Below, piece by piece: positions 32,110 through 38,554 of a DNA stretch of 38,554 nucleotides (the stretch's first letter is position 1; every line of letters begins with the position of its first letter). A program made the translations under genes and the position numbers. The DNA comes from an uncultured Eubacteriales bacterium (GTDB lineage Bacteria; Bacillota; Clostridia; Christensenellales; Aristaeellaceae), in contig ONCV01000021.1 of NCBI GenBank assembly GCA_900316415.1, positions 1 through 38,554 of the forward strand. The letters are read 5' to 3'. The notes below the pieces were generated by a model. It saw only the letters and a list, made by a program, of their open reading frames with translations. It did no database searches and was not told where the DNA came from.

Positions 32110-32139
32110 TTGCCACGGCCGGAAGGGGTATGATATACT
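32110..32139 (+). promoter_or_regulatory. Promoter of gtrA-flippase, with an inverted repeat inside
   Basis: TTGCCA (32110-32115), 18 bases, TATACT (32134-32139) with the TG extension two bases before. An inverted repeat CCTTCCG (32099-32105) / CGGAAGG (32120-32126) brackets the -35 and enters the spacer. That is a fitting place for a repressor site, though it could also be a weak hairpin ending mnmA messages. Confidence 0.72.
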
Positions 32140-32198
32140 TTGTCAGGATGCGAGAGGAGGGCGGGCTGCCTGCGCGGAAAAGCGGGCGGCGGAGAAGA

Positions 32199-32699
32199 AT
32201 GAATGAGAAAAAGGGCCTGAAGCTGGACGAGATCATCAAATTTCTGGTCTCGGGCGGCATCTGCTTTGTGGTGCAGTTCGTGCTGCTGAAAATCCTGCGG
32301 GACAATGTGGGACTGAATACGCTGGTGGCACTGCTGATCGCTTTCCTGGCGGCAACGGTGGTGAATTATATTCTCAGCGTCCTCTGGATCTGGCCTTCCG
32401 CGAAGGGCAGCGGAACGGAGGTCAAGATCGGATTCCTGGTGACCAGCTTTATCGCCCTGCTGCTCAATGAGCTGTTGGTGTGGCTGCTGGGGCTGATCTT
32501 CGGAGAGGATCCGGTTCTCTTTACCGTGATGGGTCGGGAGGTTCGGATCTATATGATCAACGCCTGCGTGACCACGGTGCTGGTCATGTTCTGGAACTTC
32601 TTCACAAAGCGGGCGATTCTGCAGTCCAGCCTGATTCAGAAGCTGATGAAAAAGGGAGCGGCCTCCGGCCGGGCCGGGGAACCGCATCGGGAGAATTGA
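32199..32699 (+). CDS. GtrA-family membrane protein
   Basis: The 166-residue product has four hydrophobic segments, with the GtrA opening FLVSGGICFVVQFVLL and the paired NYILSVLWIW after segment two. GtrA proteins are thought to help move lipid-linked sugars across the membrane or support polysaccharide glycosylation. Start placed at MNEKKG (32199) with GGAGAAG close upstream. A strong GAGAGGAGGG lies further up (about 32152-32161) with only an in-frame CTG at a fitting distance, so the exact start is uncertain. The next start codon comes three bases after its stop. Confidence 0.88.
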   Translation: MNEKKGLKLDEIIKFLVSGGICFVVQFVLLKILRDNVGLNTLVALLIAFLAATVVNYILSVLWIWPSAKGSGTEVKIGFLVTSFIALLLNELLVWLLGLIFGEDPVLFTVMGREVRIYMINACVTTVLVMFWNFFTKRAILQSSLIQKLMKKGAASGRAGEPHREN

Positions 32700-32701
32700 C
32701 G

Positions 32702-34222
32702 GTGAACAGGCAAATCAGCCGGGGCGTAGCGCTTTCCATGATCGCGCAGGCGATTGCGATCCTGGTCAATCTGGTCTTTACGCCCTTCATGGCGCGGATT
32801 CTCGGCCAGAATGAATATGGGCTGTATCAGCTGGTGCAGTCGGTGGTGAATTACCTGAATGTCATGAACTTCGGCTTCACCAGTGCCTACATCAGCTTCT
32901 ACGCGCGGGAAAAGGCGAAGGAGGACGGCGGGGAAGGGATCGCCCGGCTGAACGGGATGTTCCTGCGGATTTTCCTGGTCATTACGGCGATCAGCGCCGT
33001 GGCAGGCGCGCTGCTGGTGAACCATATCGAGCTGCTGGGAACCCGGCTGACGGAGGCGGAATATGTCACCGCACGGCGGCTGATGATCCTGATGGCGCTG
33101 AACCTGGCGGTGTCCTTCCCCAATTCGGTCTTTACCGTTTATATTGCCGCGAGGGAGCGCTTCGTATTCAAGCAGGTTACCACCATTCTGAATTATCTGC
33201 TGATTCCCCTGTGCAATCTGCCGGTGCTGTATCTGGGCAGGGGATCGGTGGGGGTGGCCGCGGTGACGCTGGGGCTGTCCCTGCTGCGCCTGGCGGTCAA
33301 TATGATCTACTGCCTGCGGAAGCTGAAGATGAGGTTCCGCTTCGGCCGGATGGACAGGGCCCTGTTTCTCAGCCTGGTGGGCTTCACGTTCTTTATTTTC
33401 CTCAGCGACGTAGTGGATCAGCTGAATACCAGCGTGGACAAGTTCCTGCTGGGCCGGCTGCTTGGAACGGCTCCGGTGGCGGTATACAGCGTGGCATTTG
33501 AGCTGAGCACCTATTTCACCTTCTGCTCCTGGGTTATCCCGGAAATGTTCGTGCCGGAGATGAACCGGGTGGTCGTGGAGGAGCGGGACGACCGGAAACT
33601 GACGGAGATTTTTACCCGGATCGGAAGATACAACAATTATATCCTGCTGCTGGTGCTGACCGGTTTCATTCTGTGCGGAAAATCCTTTATTCGCCTGTGG
33701 GTGGGGGACGGGTATGAAACCGCCTACCTGGCGGGCGTGATTCTGATGCTGGCCCGGTATATTCCCGCGGTGCAGACCATGGGCGTGAACATTCAGAACG
33801 CCAAGAACATGCATCAGCCCCGATCGGTGATTTACTTCGGAATTGCCTGCGTAAACGTGGCGGCGAGCATCTTCCTGATCCGGCGCTGGGGTGTGGTGGG
33901 CACCAGTCTGGGAACCCTCGGCGCGATTGTGCTGGGAGCAGGTCTGTTCATGAACCTCTATTATCAGAAGCGGATCGGCCTGAACGTGCTGACCTTCTGG
34001 AAAGCCCTTTTCCGCTGGACGCCGCTGGCAGCGGCCCTCTGCGCGGGAGCATGGCTGGTGGTCCGAAACCTCTCCCTGGAGACCTGGCCGGCGCTTCTGG
34101 GCTTCATCGTGATCTATTCGGTGCTGTATCTGCTGCTTCTCTGGTTCGCGGGCATGAACCGGAAAGAGAAGGAAGATATTCTGCAGGCCGTACAATCCTT
34201 CCGCGGAGGAGCGAAGGGATAG
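32702..34222 (+). CDS. Polysaccharide flippase (Wzx/MOP family)
   Basis: The 506-residue protein has about 14 hydrophobic segments. The start region MNRQISRGVALSMIAQAIAILVNLVFTPFMARILGQNEYGLYQLV matches the MOP-superfamily exporters of the polysaccharide-synthase group, which flip lipid-linked sugar repeats outward (Wzx, SpoVB, MurJ relatives). NQDxVDKFLLGRLLG-type and IRRWGVVGTSLGT phrases fit the second half. The start is GTG at 32702, with GGGAG nine bases before; no ATG near it would keep the first segment. It is coupled to gtrA. No glycosyltransferases are visible in the window, so the glycan is unknown. Confidence 0.88.
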   Translation: MNRQISRGVALSMIAQAIAILVNLVFTPFMARILGQNEYGLYQLVQSVVNYLNVMNFGFTSAYISFYAREKAKEDGGEGIARLNGMFLRIFLVITAISAVAGALLVNHIELLGTRLTEAEYVTARRLMILMALNLAVSFPNSVFTVYIAARERFVFKQVTTILNYLLIPLCNLPVLYLGRGSVGVAAVTLGLSLLRLAVNMIYCLRKLKMRFRFGRMDRALFLSLVGFTFFIFLSDVVDQLNTSVDKFLLGRLLGTAPVAVYSVAFELSTYFTFCSWVIPEMFVPEMNRVVVEERDDRKLTEIFTRIGRYNNYILLLVLTGFILCGKSFIRLWVGDGYETAYLAGVILMLARYIPAVQTMGVNIQNAKNMHQPRSVIYFGIACVNVAASIFLIRRWGVVGTSLGTLGAIVLGAGLFMNLYYQKRIGLNVLTFWKALFRWTPLAAALCAGAWLVVRNLSLETWPALLGFIVIYSVLYLLLLWFAGMNRKEKEDILQAVQSFRGGAKG

Positions 34223-34253
34223 ACGGAACGGGCGGAGCGGCCAAAAATAGTGC

Positions 34254-34282
34254 TGGACAAACGGAAAAACATTTGCTATAAT
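34254..34282 (+). promoter_or_regulatory. Promoter of the tRNA pair
   Basis: TGGACA (34254-34259), 17 bases, TATAAT (34277-34282) with the TG extension. The first tRNA begins 17 bases after the -10. A strong match, as expected for stable RNA. Confidence 0.83.
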
Positions 34283-34298
34283 TTCCGTTGCTGGTTGT

Positions 34299-34374
34299 GC
34301 CGATGTGGCTCAGTTGGTAGAGCAGCCGATTCGTAATCAGCAGGTCAGGGGTTCGAGTCCCCTCATCGGCTCCA
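34299..34374 (+). tRNA. tRNA-Thr (CGT anticodon)
   Basis: A 76-base cloverleaf: acceptor GCCGATG pairs with CATCGGC, the D arm includes GCTCAGTTGGTAGAGC, and the anticodon loop TTCGTAA gives CGT (reads ACG). The T arm contains GGTTCGAGTCC. The 3' CCA is encoded, with T as the discriminator base. Confidence 0.96.
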
Positions 34375-34378
34375 GCTT

Positions 34379-34452
34379 CGAGGTGTAGCGCAGTTTGGTA
34401 GCGCGTTTGGTTCGGGACCAAAAGGCCGCGGGTTCGAATCCCGCCACTTCGA
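34379..34452 (+). tRNA. tRNA-Pro (CGG anticodon), CCA not encoded
   Basis: A 74-base cloverleaf beginning CGAGGTG, pairing with CACTTCG (one G-U). The anticodon arm TTTGG-TTCGGGA-CCAAA gives CGG (reads CCG). The T arm has GGTTCGAATCC. The discriminator is A and the following bases are CTC, so the CCA tail must be added by enzyme, unlike in its neighbour. Confidence 0.95.
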
Positions 34453-34454
34453 CT

Positions 34455-34494
34455 CCCCGGGACATTGTAAATCAATGCTCCCGGGGTTTTGCTT
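34455..34494 (+). terminator. Terminator of the tRNA operon
   Basis: CCCCGGGA (34455-34462) pairs with TCCCGGGG (34479-34486). An inner CATTG/CAATG stem (with a one-base bulge) extends it. TTTTGCTTTT follows. Confidence 0.9.
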
Positions 34495-34727
34495 TTCCTG
34501 CGTTTTTTCCGTTTTTTTCCGCTTTGCAACCCAGCCGGTTGCAGCGCGGCGGCAAGGCACAATTTTCCACTCTGAAAAATCTCCTTCCGCATTTTTCCGT
34601 AAATTTCCGCTTTTTTCCGCTTTCAAAATGTCCAGTTTAGCATAGTGAAGTATTTTTGCTGGATGGACACAACCCCTGTGGTTTGATAGAATGTGTTGTA
34701 AACTGCTAATGAAGGGAGCGGGTGACC
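34495..34727. other. Intergenic region with pyrimidine tracts
   Basis: Between the tRNA terminator and the GIY-YIG gene. From 34503 to 34620 there are six T-rich runs ending in CCG or CCGC (for example TTTTTTTCCGC), a small inverted repeat GCAACC/GGTTGC (34526-34542), and then the promoter at 34664-34692. No gene is evident. It marks the switch from GC-rich core DNA to AT-richer DNA. Confidence 0.5.
34664..34692 (+). promoter_or_regulatory. Promoter of the GIY-YIG gene
   Basis: TGGACA (34664-34669), 17 bases, TAGAAT (34687-34692) with a TG extension. It shares the -35 and spacing of the tRNA promoter 400 bases upstream. Confidence 0.72.
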
Positions 34728-35141
34728 GTGGAAATGTTGGAACGGCTTCAAGAAGGGATCAGCCTGACAAATCAATTTCTGTCGGTCCCTGGCGTGTCGT
34801 TTTGTGATCTGAAGCCCTCGAATATACCAGCCAAACCTGGCGTGTATGCTATTTTCAATAAGGAAACAAATGAAACCCTTTATGTTGGCCGGACAAAAAA
34901 TCTTCGGCAACGCCTGTATAATAACCACCTTCATGGGCCTTCATCGAATGCAAGGCTGAAGAAATACCTTGTTGAAGATGCCAATGAACCCGGGATAACC
35001 AACCTGGACGAAGCAAAAACATACCTCAAAGAAAATTGCTTCTTTCGCTTTATAATCGAGGAGGATACGCTGAAGCGTGGCAGACTCGAGGGCTTGCTGA
35101 GTTTTATGCTGAACGTCAGATACATGTACGAGGAGCACTAA
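34728..35141 (+). CDS. Small GIY-YIG nuclease-domain protein
   Basis: The product has 137 residues from the GTG at 34728, where AAGGGAG lies nine bases upstream; a GTG at 34722 would add two residues. The GIY-YIG core is visible as GVYAIF, then TLYVGRTKNLRQRLYNNH (the Tyr, Gly and catalytic Arg), and a late RLEGLL with the metal-binding Glu. The key residues are kept, so it may be an active nuclease. No other domain (such as the zinc finger or HNH of homing enzymes) is attached. Its host role is unknown. A terminator follows directly. Confidence 0.85.
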   Translation: MEMLERLQEGISLTNQFLSVPGVSFCDLKPSNIPAKPGVYAIFNKETNETLYVGRTKNLRQRLYNNHLHGPSSNARLKKYLVEDANEPGITNLDEAKTYLKENCFFRFIIEEDTLKRGRLEGLLSFMLNVRYMYEEH

Positions 35142-35148
35142 GGAATCA

Positions 35149-35187
35149 CCCGGCCTCCATTTTCGGAAGCCGGGCTTATTTCTTTTT
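35149..35187 (+). terminator. Terminator after the GIY-YIG gene
   Basis: CCCGGC (35149-35154) pairs with GCCGGG (35169-35174), with a partly paired TCC/GGA extension. CTTATTTCTTTTT follows on the plus strand. Confidence 0.8.
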
Positions 35188-35206
35188 GGCCTTTTTTGCC
35201 GCTCGC

Positions 35207-35686
35207 TTAGCCTACCGTGAACCCCTTGGCAGCCAGCGCTTCGATGATAGCCTTGCTCTCGGGTCCGGTAAGTGTGCCGTCCTTAGTAACCTCATACTCG
35301 CCAATCTGATATGCCTGTGAAGGCATTCCAAGATACCGGGGATCAACCCGCATGATCGTGCTCATAGCAGCCACCAGAGTTTTCCGGTCAGCGCCGGTTA
35401 CTCCAAAGGGAAGCTCCATGGTCGCTTTCGGCTCTTCTTTCACGGCCCTGTGCTGCCGTTCCCGGGTTGCCGGCCAGATCTCCGGCAGGATTCCTTCGTT
35501 GAACCAGATCTTGAAGGTGATGGCTCCTCCGTCCTCCGGTACACAGAACTGGAACCCGCAGTATTCCAGGTGCTTGATTTCCTCTGGAATCTCAATGTTC
35601 TTGTAGCGCTTGACCTCGTGATCGTTAACCATGAAGCAAACCGGTACCGCGTCCCTCAATTTGGCTGTCAGCTTTCCGCATTCCAT
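35207..35686 (-). CDS. Small conserved protein of integrative elements (often named 'virulence protein')
   Basis: The product has 159 residues from MECGKLTAKL. The start is fixed by a perfect AGGAGG eight bases upstream; the frame runs on upstream to 35953 but lacks a site there. The C-terminal 70 residues, PFGVTGADRKTLVAAMSTIM…YLGMPSQAYQIGEYEVTKDGTLTG, recall a short protein type common on Firmicutes integrative elements and loosely called 'virulence-related'; its function is not known. The N-terminal half (YCGFQFCVPEDGGAITFKIWF) looks like a beta sandwich. No membrane segment. Confidence 0.72.
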   Translation of the reverse strand: MECGKLTAKLRDAVPVCFMVNDHEVKRYKNIEIPEEIKHLEYCGFQFCVPEDGGAITFKIWFNEGILPEIWPATRERQHRAVKEEPKATMELPFGVTGADRKTLVAAMSTIMRVDPRYLGMPSQAYQIGEYEVTKDGTLTGPESKAIIEALAAKGFTVG

Positions 35687-35840
35687 CGTGATGTCCTCCT
35701 CGTCTGTATTGTGCCTTGCGGCTTGAGCACAGCTTACGGAGACACGGGTGGAAAGCAAGGCCAGGCGGGAAATTTTGTTGACCGTGTTTTCGCGTTGAAC
35801 CGCGATCACAGTGCCCAGGGAGCCATAAGTCCCCACATGC

Positions 35841-35866
35841 AAAAGAAAACGCCCGGTTGGTGGGCG
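35841..35866 (-). terminator. Terminator after the 153-residue gene
   Basis: Read on the minus strand, CGCCC-accaacc-GGGCG is followed by TTTTCTTTT. It lies 14 bases past the stop of the gene ending at 35880 and separates it from the next minus-strand gene. Confidence 0.75.
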
Positions 35867-35879
35867 CTTTGGGAACCAT

Positions 35880-36341
35880 TCAGCTTTGTACTTCTGATTC
35901 ATATAATTCATCAAGTGCAGACAACTGATCGAGTAGGTAATTTTCCTCGTCACTTTGTTTACGTGCGGTGTCTATGTACTGGAATCCTGTATTTGCATAT
36001 TGTTCGGCCATTTTATAAATCTGAGCCTTTTCAGTTATGCGATCCAGTTCGTCAGCTGGTAGTTCGAACAAATATTGACAGCACATAAGAGCAAGTAACT
36101 GGCCATCAATTGACATGTCTTGAATAAAGCCGCCGGTGTACTGCTGATCAATTGGCGTTTGCTTTTTGTCTTTATAACCGAGGGCCATGGCATACGAGTA
36201 TAGGCTTGAACGGTTAATGGCTGCAGATCCCTTGTTGCCAAGCGAAAAGAAATTGCTTTCGTCAATGTCCTCAACATAACCACGAGCGGTTGTTGAAATA
36301 CCAAGCCTTGTGGGGGATGCATTTCCAAGGTACATACTCAT
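35880..36341 (-). CDS. 153-residue protein of unknown function, partner of the SMC-like ATPase
   Basis: The sequence has a polar, glycine-rich N-terminal half (FFSLGNKGSAAINRSSLYSYAMALGY) and a helical C-terminal half (PADELDRITEKAQIYKMAEQYANTGF…). I do not recognise a family. AGGAGG stands just before the ATG, and the gene begins four bases after the SMC-like gene stops, so the two are translated together. Small partners following SMC-type ATPases are known in the Dnd, Lamassu and ABC-three-component defence systems, which is the basis for seeing it as a possible middle component; this is inference only. It has no signal peptide. Confidence 0.7.
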   Translation of the reverse strand: MSMYLGNASPTRLGISTTARGYVEDIDESNFFSLGNKGSAAINRSSLYSYAMALGYKDKKQTPIDQQYTGGFIQDMSIDGQLLALMCCQYLFELPADELDRITEKAQIYKMAEQYANTGFQYIDTARKQSDEENYLLDQLSALDELYESEVQS

Positions 36342-36345
36342 ATGC

Positions 36346-37632
36346 TTATACCTCCTCCTTTATTTCCACATATTTTTCTTCAACCAAGCCTAGCATTTTC
36401 TTTGTTGTTAGAATGGGATCGAATACTTTACTGACGGCTTCTGAGTATTCGTCCGGTGTGAATGTCATTATAATTTGCTTGTTTTTGCTGACATCAGAAA
36501 GAGCTTCGGCAAAATTCGTCCGATTATCTCCGTCCACACGAGCAACAGGGGTGTCAATGAATAAAAGGGTATCGAAACCAGATACCTCATGGAGTGCAAT
36601 TGTAAAGGCCAGAGCGAGCAGACAGCGTTCAGCGGCAGAACAAGTTCCCACACAGGAATACCCATCTACATCGAAAAGATTCAGATCATAGTTTGTTGAT
36701 AACTCAATAGACGAGTATGTATTCTTCTTCCATAGCAATCTCAAAAATGCATCGGTTGTTCTGCTCTGCATCTGTTCTCTGATGGCAGACATGATATCGG
36801 TCTCAGTATTTTCCATAATTTCTTGGCATTTGCGAGCAAAATCAATCATTTCTTTTAATTGCTTAAACTCTTCTTGCCGAGACATTGCTTTGTATAAGTC
36901 CTTTTGCGCTTTTAACCACGATTCTTTTGCTAATGCTAGTGCTTGTTCGTGCGCGCCAAGTTTCTTTGTGTTACTTTTGTTAAGTTCTTCTAAATGCTCT
37001 CTTTCGTCATACAACTGATGGATACCTGCTTTGTCAGGGAACTTGCCCAACCTAGCTACTAACTTTCCACTCTGTTCTTCGTTTTTCTGTATATCCAACT
37101 CTATTTTTTCCAAATCATGAAGAAAAGGCTCCTTGTCGATAAGATACGACTCCGCATCATGAATTATTCTTCGAAGCTCATCATACATACCACTCAGAAT
37201 GTTTGATGTGGATGAGGATACTTGGAATTGCTTAATGAGATGCTGAATATGCTCTGCTTCCTGATGCCCAATGCTGTTTCCGCATATTGTGCAGATTTTT
37301 GTTTTGAGAATCTCGCTCAGCATATCCTTATCAATATTTGGAGGAAGTGCATTCTCTTCTCGCTTTTGATCAATCAGTGTTACGGCGTATTTGGCAGCTT
37401 TGTAATAGGATAATGCAACGGTTCTTTCTCTAACAAAGGCCATGAGCCTTTTTTGAATATCAGCACGCCGTGCTTCAAGATCAGTTTTTTCTTTTTTGCA
37501 TTCCTCATACTGCTCTTCAAGCTCAGGAAGGTTGTCCTGGGATTGTAATATTGCAGTTATTTCTTTAATTCGAGCCTGTGCTTTGTCTATTTGGTCATTA
37601 AGCTCCTCAACATCGTTTTCAGCTGAATGCAT
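36346..37632 (-). CDS. SMC/DndD-like ATPase, N-terminal half missing
   Basis: The 428-residue product is a long coiled coil with a CTIC motif at 114-117 (zinc-hook-like, centred between two coil arms), followed by the C-terminal ATPase lobe. The ABC signature region reads TCSAAERCLLALAF (330-343), with Ala where LSGGE proteins usually have Gly. Walker B is LLFIDTP (Asp360). The N-terminal lobe with Walker A, expected upstream, is absent: the frame meets an opposite-strand integrase fragment within a few bases. The MHSAEN start has no convincing binding site. Relatives (DndD, Rad50-like, ABC-3C) act in DNA repair or phage defence. Alone it cannot bind ATP properly. Either a real truncation or an assembly join. 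Confidence 0.72.
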   Translation of the reverse strand: MHSAENDVEELNDQIDKAQARIKEITAILQSQDNLPELEEQYEECKKEKTDLEARRADIQKRLMAFVRERTVALSYYKAAKYAVTLIDQKREENALPPNIDKDMLSEILKTKICTICGNSIGHQEAEHIQHLIKQFQVSSSTSNILSGMYDELRRIIHDAESYLIDKEPFLHDLEKIELDIQKNEEQSGKLVARLGKFPDKAGIHQLYDEREHLEELNKSNTKKLGAHEQALALAKESWLKAQKDLYKAMSRQEEFKQLKEMIDFARKCQEIMENTETDIMSAIREQMQSRTTDAFLRLLWKKNTYSSIELSTNYDLNLFDVDGYSCVGTCSAAERCLLALAFTIALHEVSGFDTLLFIDTPVARVDGDNRTNFAEALSDVSKNKQIIMTFTPDEYSEAVSKVFDPILTTKKMLGLVEEKYVEIKEEV

Positions 37633-37652
37633 TTGACTTTCATATCGACTAT

Positions 37653-38210
37653 ATGATGGAGAATGTGGCGCGGGAGGGCGATCTGAAGACTGAGAATGCG
37701 GACCGCTTCATTCCCATTGACCCGGCACTGCTGGAGATGCTGGCAGAAGCCATGGAGTATGACGAGGGCGAACCGGAAGATTACATCTTCCACAACGAGG
37801 ACGGAATGCCCTGGAGCCAGAATACCTTCAAGCGGAACTGGCTGCGGCTCATGCATGATGCCGGCTGCACGATTGACAAACAGTACACCGATGAGCAGCG
37901 CGCCAAGTTATACCGGCCCAACGATCCTCTGAACCTGTGGGAGGCAACGCTGACCCCGCACTACTTCCGCCACAACTTCGTGACCATGCTTTACCGAGCC
38001 GGGGTTGACCCGCTGAAAGCCATGAAGATCGTGGGACACAGTGATTACCAGACCACGGCGGACATTTACACCCACCTCGATCAGGAGATGCTGAGGGCCA
38101 CGGCGGACGATATGGCGGACGTGTTCAAGAAAGTGACCACGGCGGCCAGGAAGAACCAGATGCAGAGGCCGGCCAGCAGGGTGATTCGATTCCCCAAGAC
38201 AGGCAGTTGA
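37653..38210 (+). pseudogene. Tyrosine recombinase/integrase, C-terminal catalytic part only
   Basis: The open frame of 185 residues holds the end of a phage-type integrase: KTENADRFIPIDPALLEML, then HYFRHNF (the H-x-x-R box), VGHSDYQTT (second His) and ADIYTHL (Tyr nucleophile). The N-terminal DNA-binding arm and the first catalytic Arg are missing. Similarity seems to continue a few codons upstream of the ATG, to about 37635, where the SMC-like gene abruptly begins on the other strand. The fragment is therefore broken by recombination or by misassembly. A clean terminator follows, so the 3' end is natural. Confidence 0.75.
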
Positions 38211-38219
38211 GCCTGATTT

Positions 38220-38245
38220 CCCGGAGCTTCGGCTCCGGGCTTTTT
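38220..38245 (+). terminator. Terminator after the integrase
   Basis: CCCGGAGC (38220-38227), TTCG tetraloop, GCTCCGGG (38232-38239), then CTTTTT. A textbook intrinsic terminator. Confidence 0.92.
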
Positions 38246-38531
38246 GTCGTTTAGAAAGAAAACGGATTGTTGTTTTTGCTCTGCTGAGGTATCATATGGA
38301 AGGCCTGTGATGAACAGGTCTTGCAAAAACAACTTTTGAAATTGTTGACTAAGGCCAATCGGGATTGGCAGAGAACATCGCGAAAGATCCCGTGATCCGG
38401 CGGGATTCCGCGTTTTTCAGGGCATGGGATGATTCCGATCGAAGCAGGCCGCATCGCAAAGGCAGTCTGTGACGGACAAAGCCCTCCAGAGGCAAGCCTC
38501 ACGAACCAGATCATGAAAACGGGAGAGAAAA
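38246..38531. other. Intergenic region ahead of the last gene
   Basis: No gene is seen. There is an inverted repeat CCAATC-GG-GATTGG (38355-38368), which could be a regulator site, and no well-spaced promoter that I can identify. Confidence 0.45.
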
Positions 38532-38554
38532 GTGGCACGGATCAAGGATATGAC
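38532..38554 (+). CDS. Start of a gene running out of the window
   Basis: GTG at 38532 follows GGGAGAG by several bases and opens a frame reading VARIKDM(T). Seven residues are too few to assign: LacI-type regulators and some element-borne recombinases begin similarly. Called only because of the ribosome binding site and the terminator and long gap upstream. Confidence 0.35.

Noticed and set aside
34430..34452. Attachment-site duplication at the tRNA-Pro 3' end
   Set aside because: I looked for a second copy of GGTTCGAATCCCGCC in the right-hand region and at the left edge and found none.
35687..35953. Extending the small element protein to an ATG at 35953
   Set aside because: The extension runs through a terminator hairpin and overlaps the end of the neighbouring gene. 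A perfect AGGAGG marks the start at 35686.

Overview
The window reads as a piece of a moderately GC-rich Bacillota (Clostridia-like) chromosome, probably from a gut or rumen lineage. This rests on the Gram-positive type of surface protein (repeated Cna-B domains with a VPRTGD wall-sorting end), an SpoIIIE/FtsK translocase, an ECF vitamin-uptake S component beside a type III pantothenate kinase, and purine-rich ribosome binding sites almost everywhere. No rRNA or other species-level marker is present, so I do not name a genus.

Layout. (1) 1-1.5 kb: lower-GC edge with the tail of one unknown gene and an MmeI-like type IIG restriction gene whose methyltransferase half is missing and replaced by a short repeat-rich tail. 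(2) 1.5-2.85 kb: intergenic DNA with terminators, then a conserved unknown protein on the minus strand and a good forward promoter. (3) 2.85-34.45 kb: a long stretch of genes all on the plus strand: a membrane-anchored unknown protein, an SGNH/CE2-like esterase, a lipoprotein, FtsK/SpoIIIE, a DUF2974-type hydrolase, YebC, pyrimidine-nucleoside phosphorylase, AzlC/AzlD, hemolysin III, PPK2, a 3,772-residue Cna-B surface protein, an ECF S component (probably PanT), CoaX, homoserine dehydrogenase, a HAD phosphatase-thymidylate kinase fusion, MnmA, GtrA, a polysaccharide flippase, and a tRNA-Thr/tRNA-Pro pair. (4) 34.5-38.55 kb: lower-GC accessory DNA: a GIY-YIG protein, a small protein typical of integrative elements, a 153-residue unknown protein, the C-terminal half of an SMC/DndD-like ATPase, and the C-terminal half of a tyrosine integrase.

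Several transcription units can be read from promoter-like sequences and gene spacing: lipoprotein-ftsK; yebC-pdp-azlCD-hemolysin III; ppk2 (perhaps reading on into the giant surface protein); panT-coaX-hom-HAD/tmk-mnmA; gtrA-flippase; and the tRNA pair. PanT and CoaX together suggest pantothenate uptake followed by its first phosphorylation toward CoA. Pyrimidine-nucleoside phosphorylase and the HAD-Tmk fusion both touch thymidine/thymidylate metabolism. GtrA and the flippase point to cell-surface glycan export.

The most notable items are the HAD(5'-nucleotidase-like)-Tmk fusion, which joins two potentially opposing activities; the giant surface protein, with 14 tandem Cna-B units that all keep the Lys/Glu/Asn isopeptide triad, a duplicated three-module cassette and an AT-rich block inside the array; the exact 25-residue triplicate in the FtsK linker; and the broken defence-like and integrase genes at the right end. 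All function calls come from reading motifs by eye; no database search was run.
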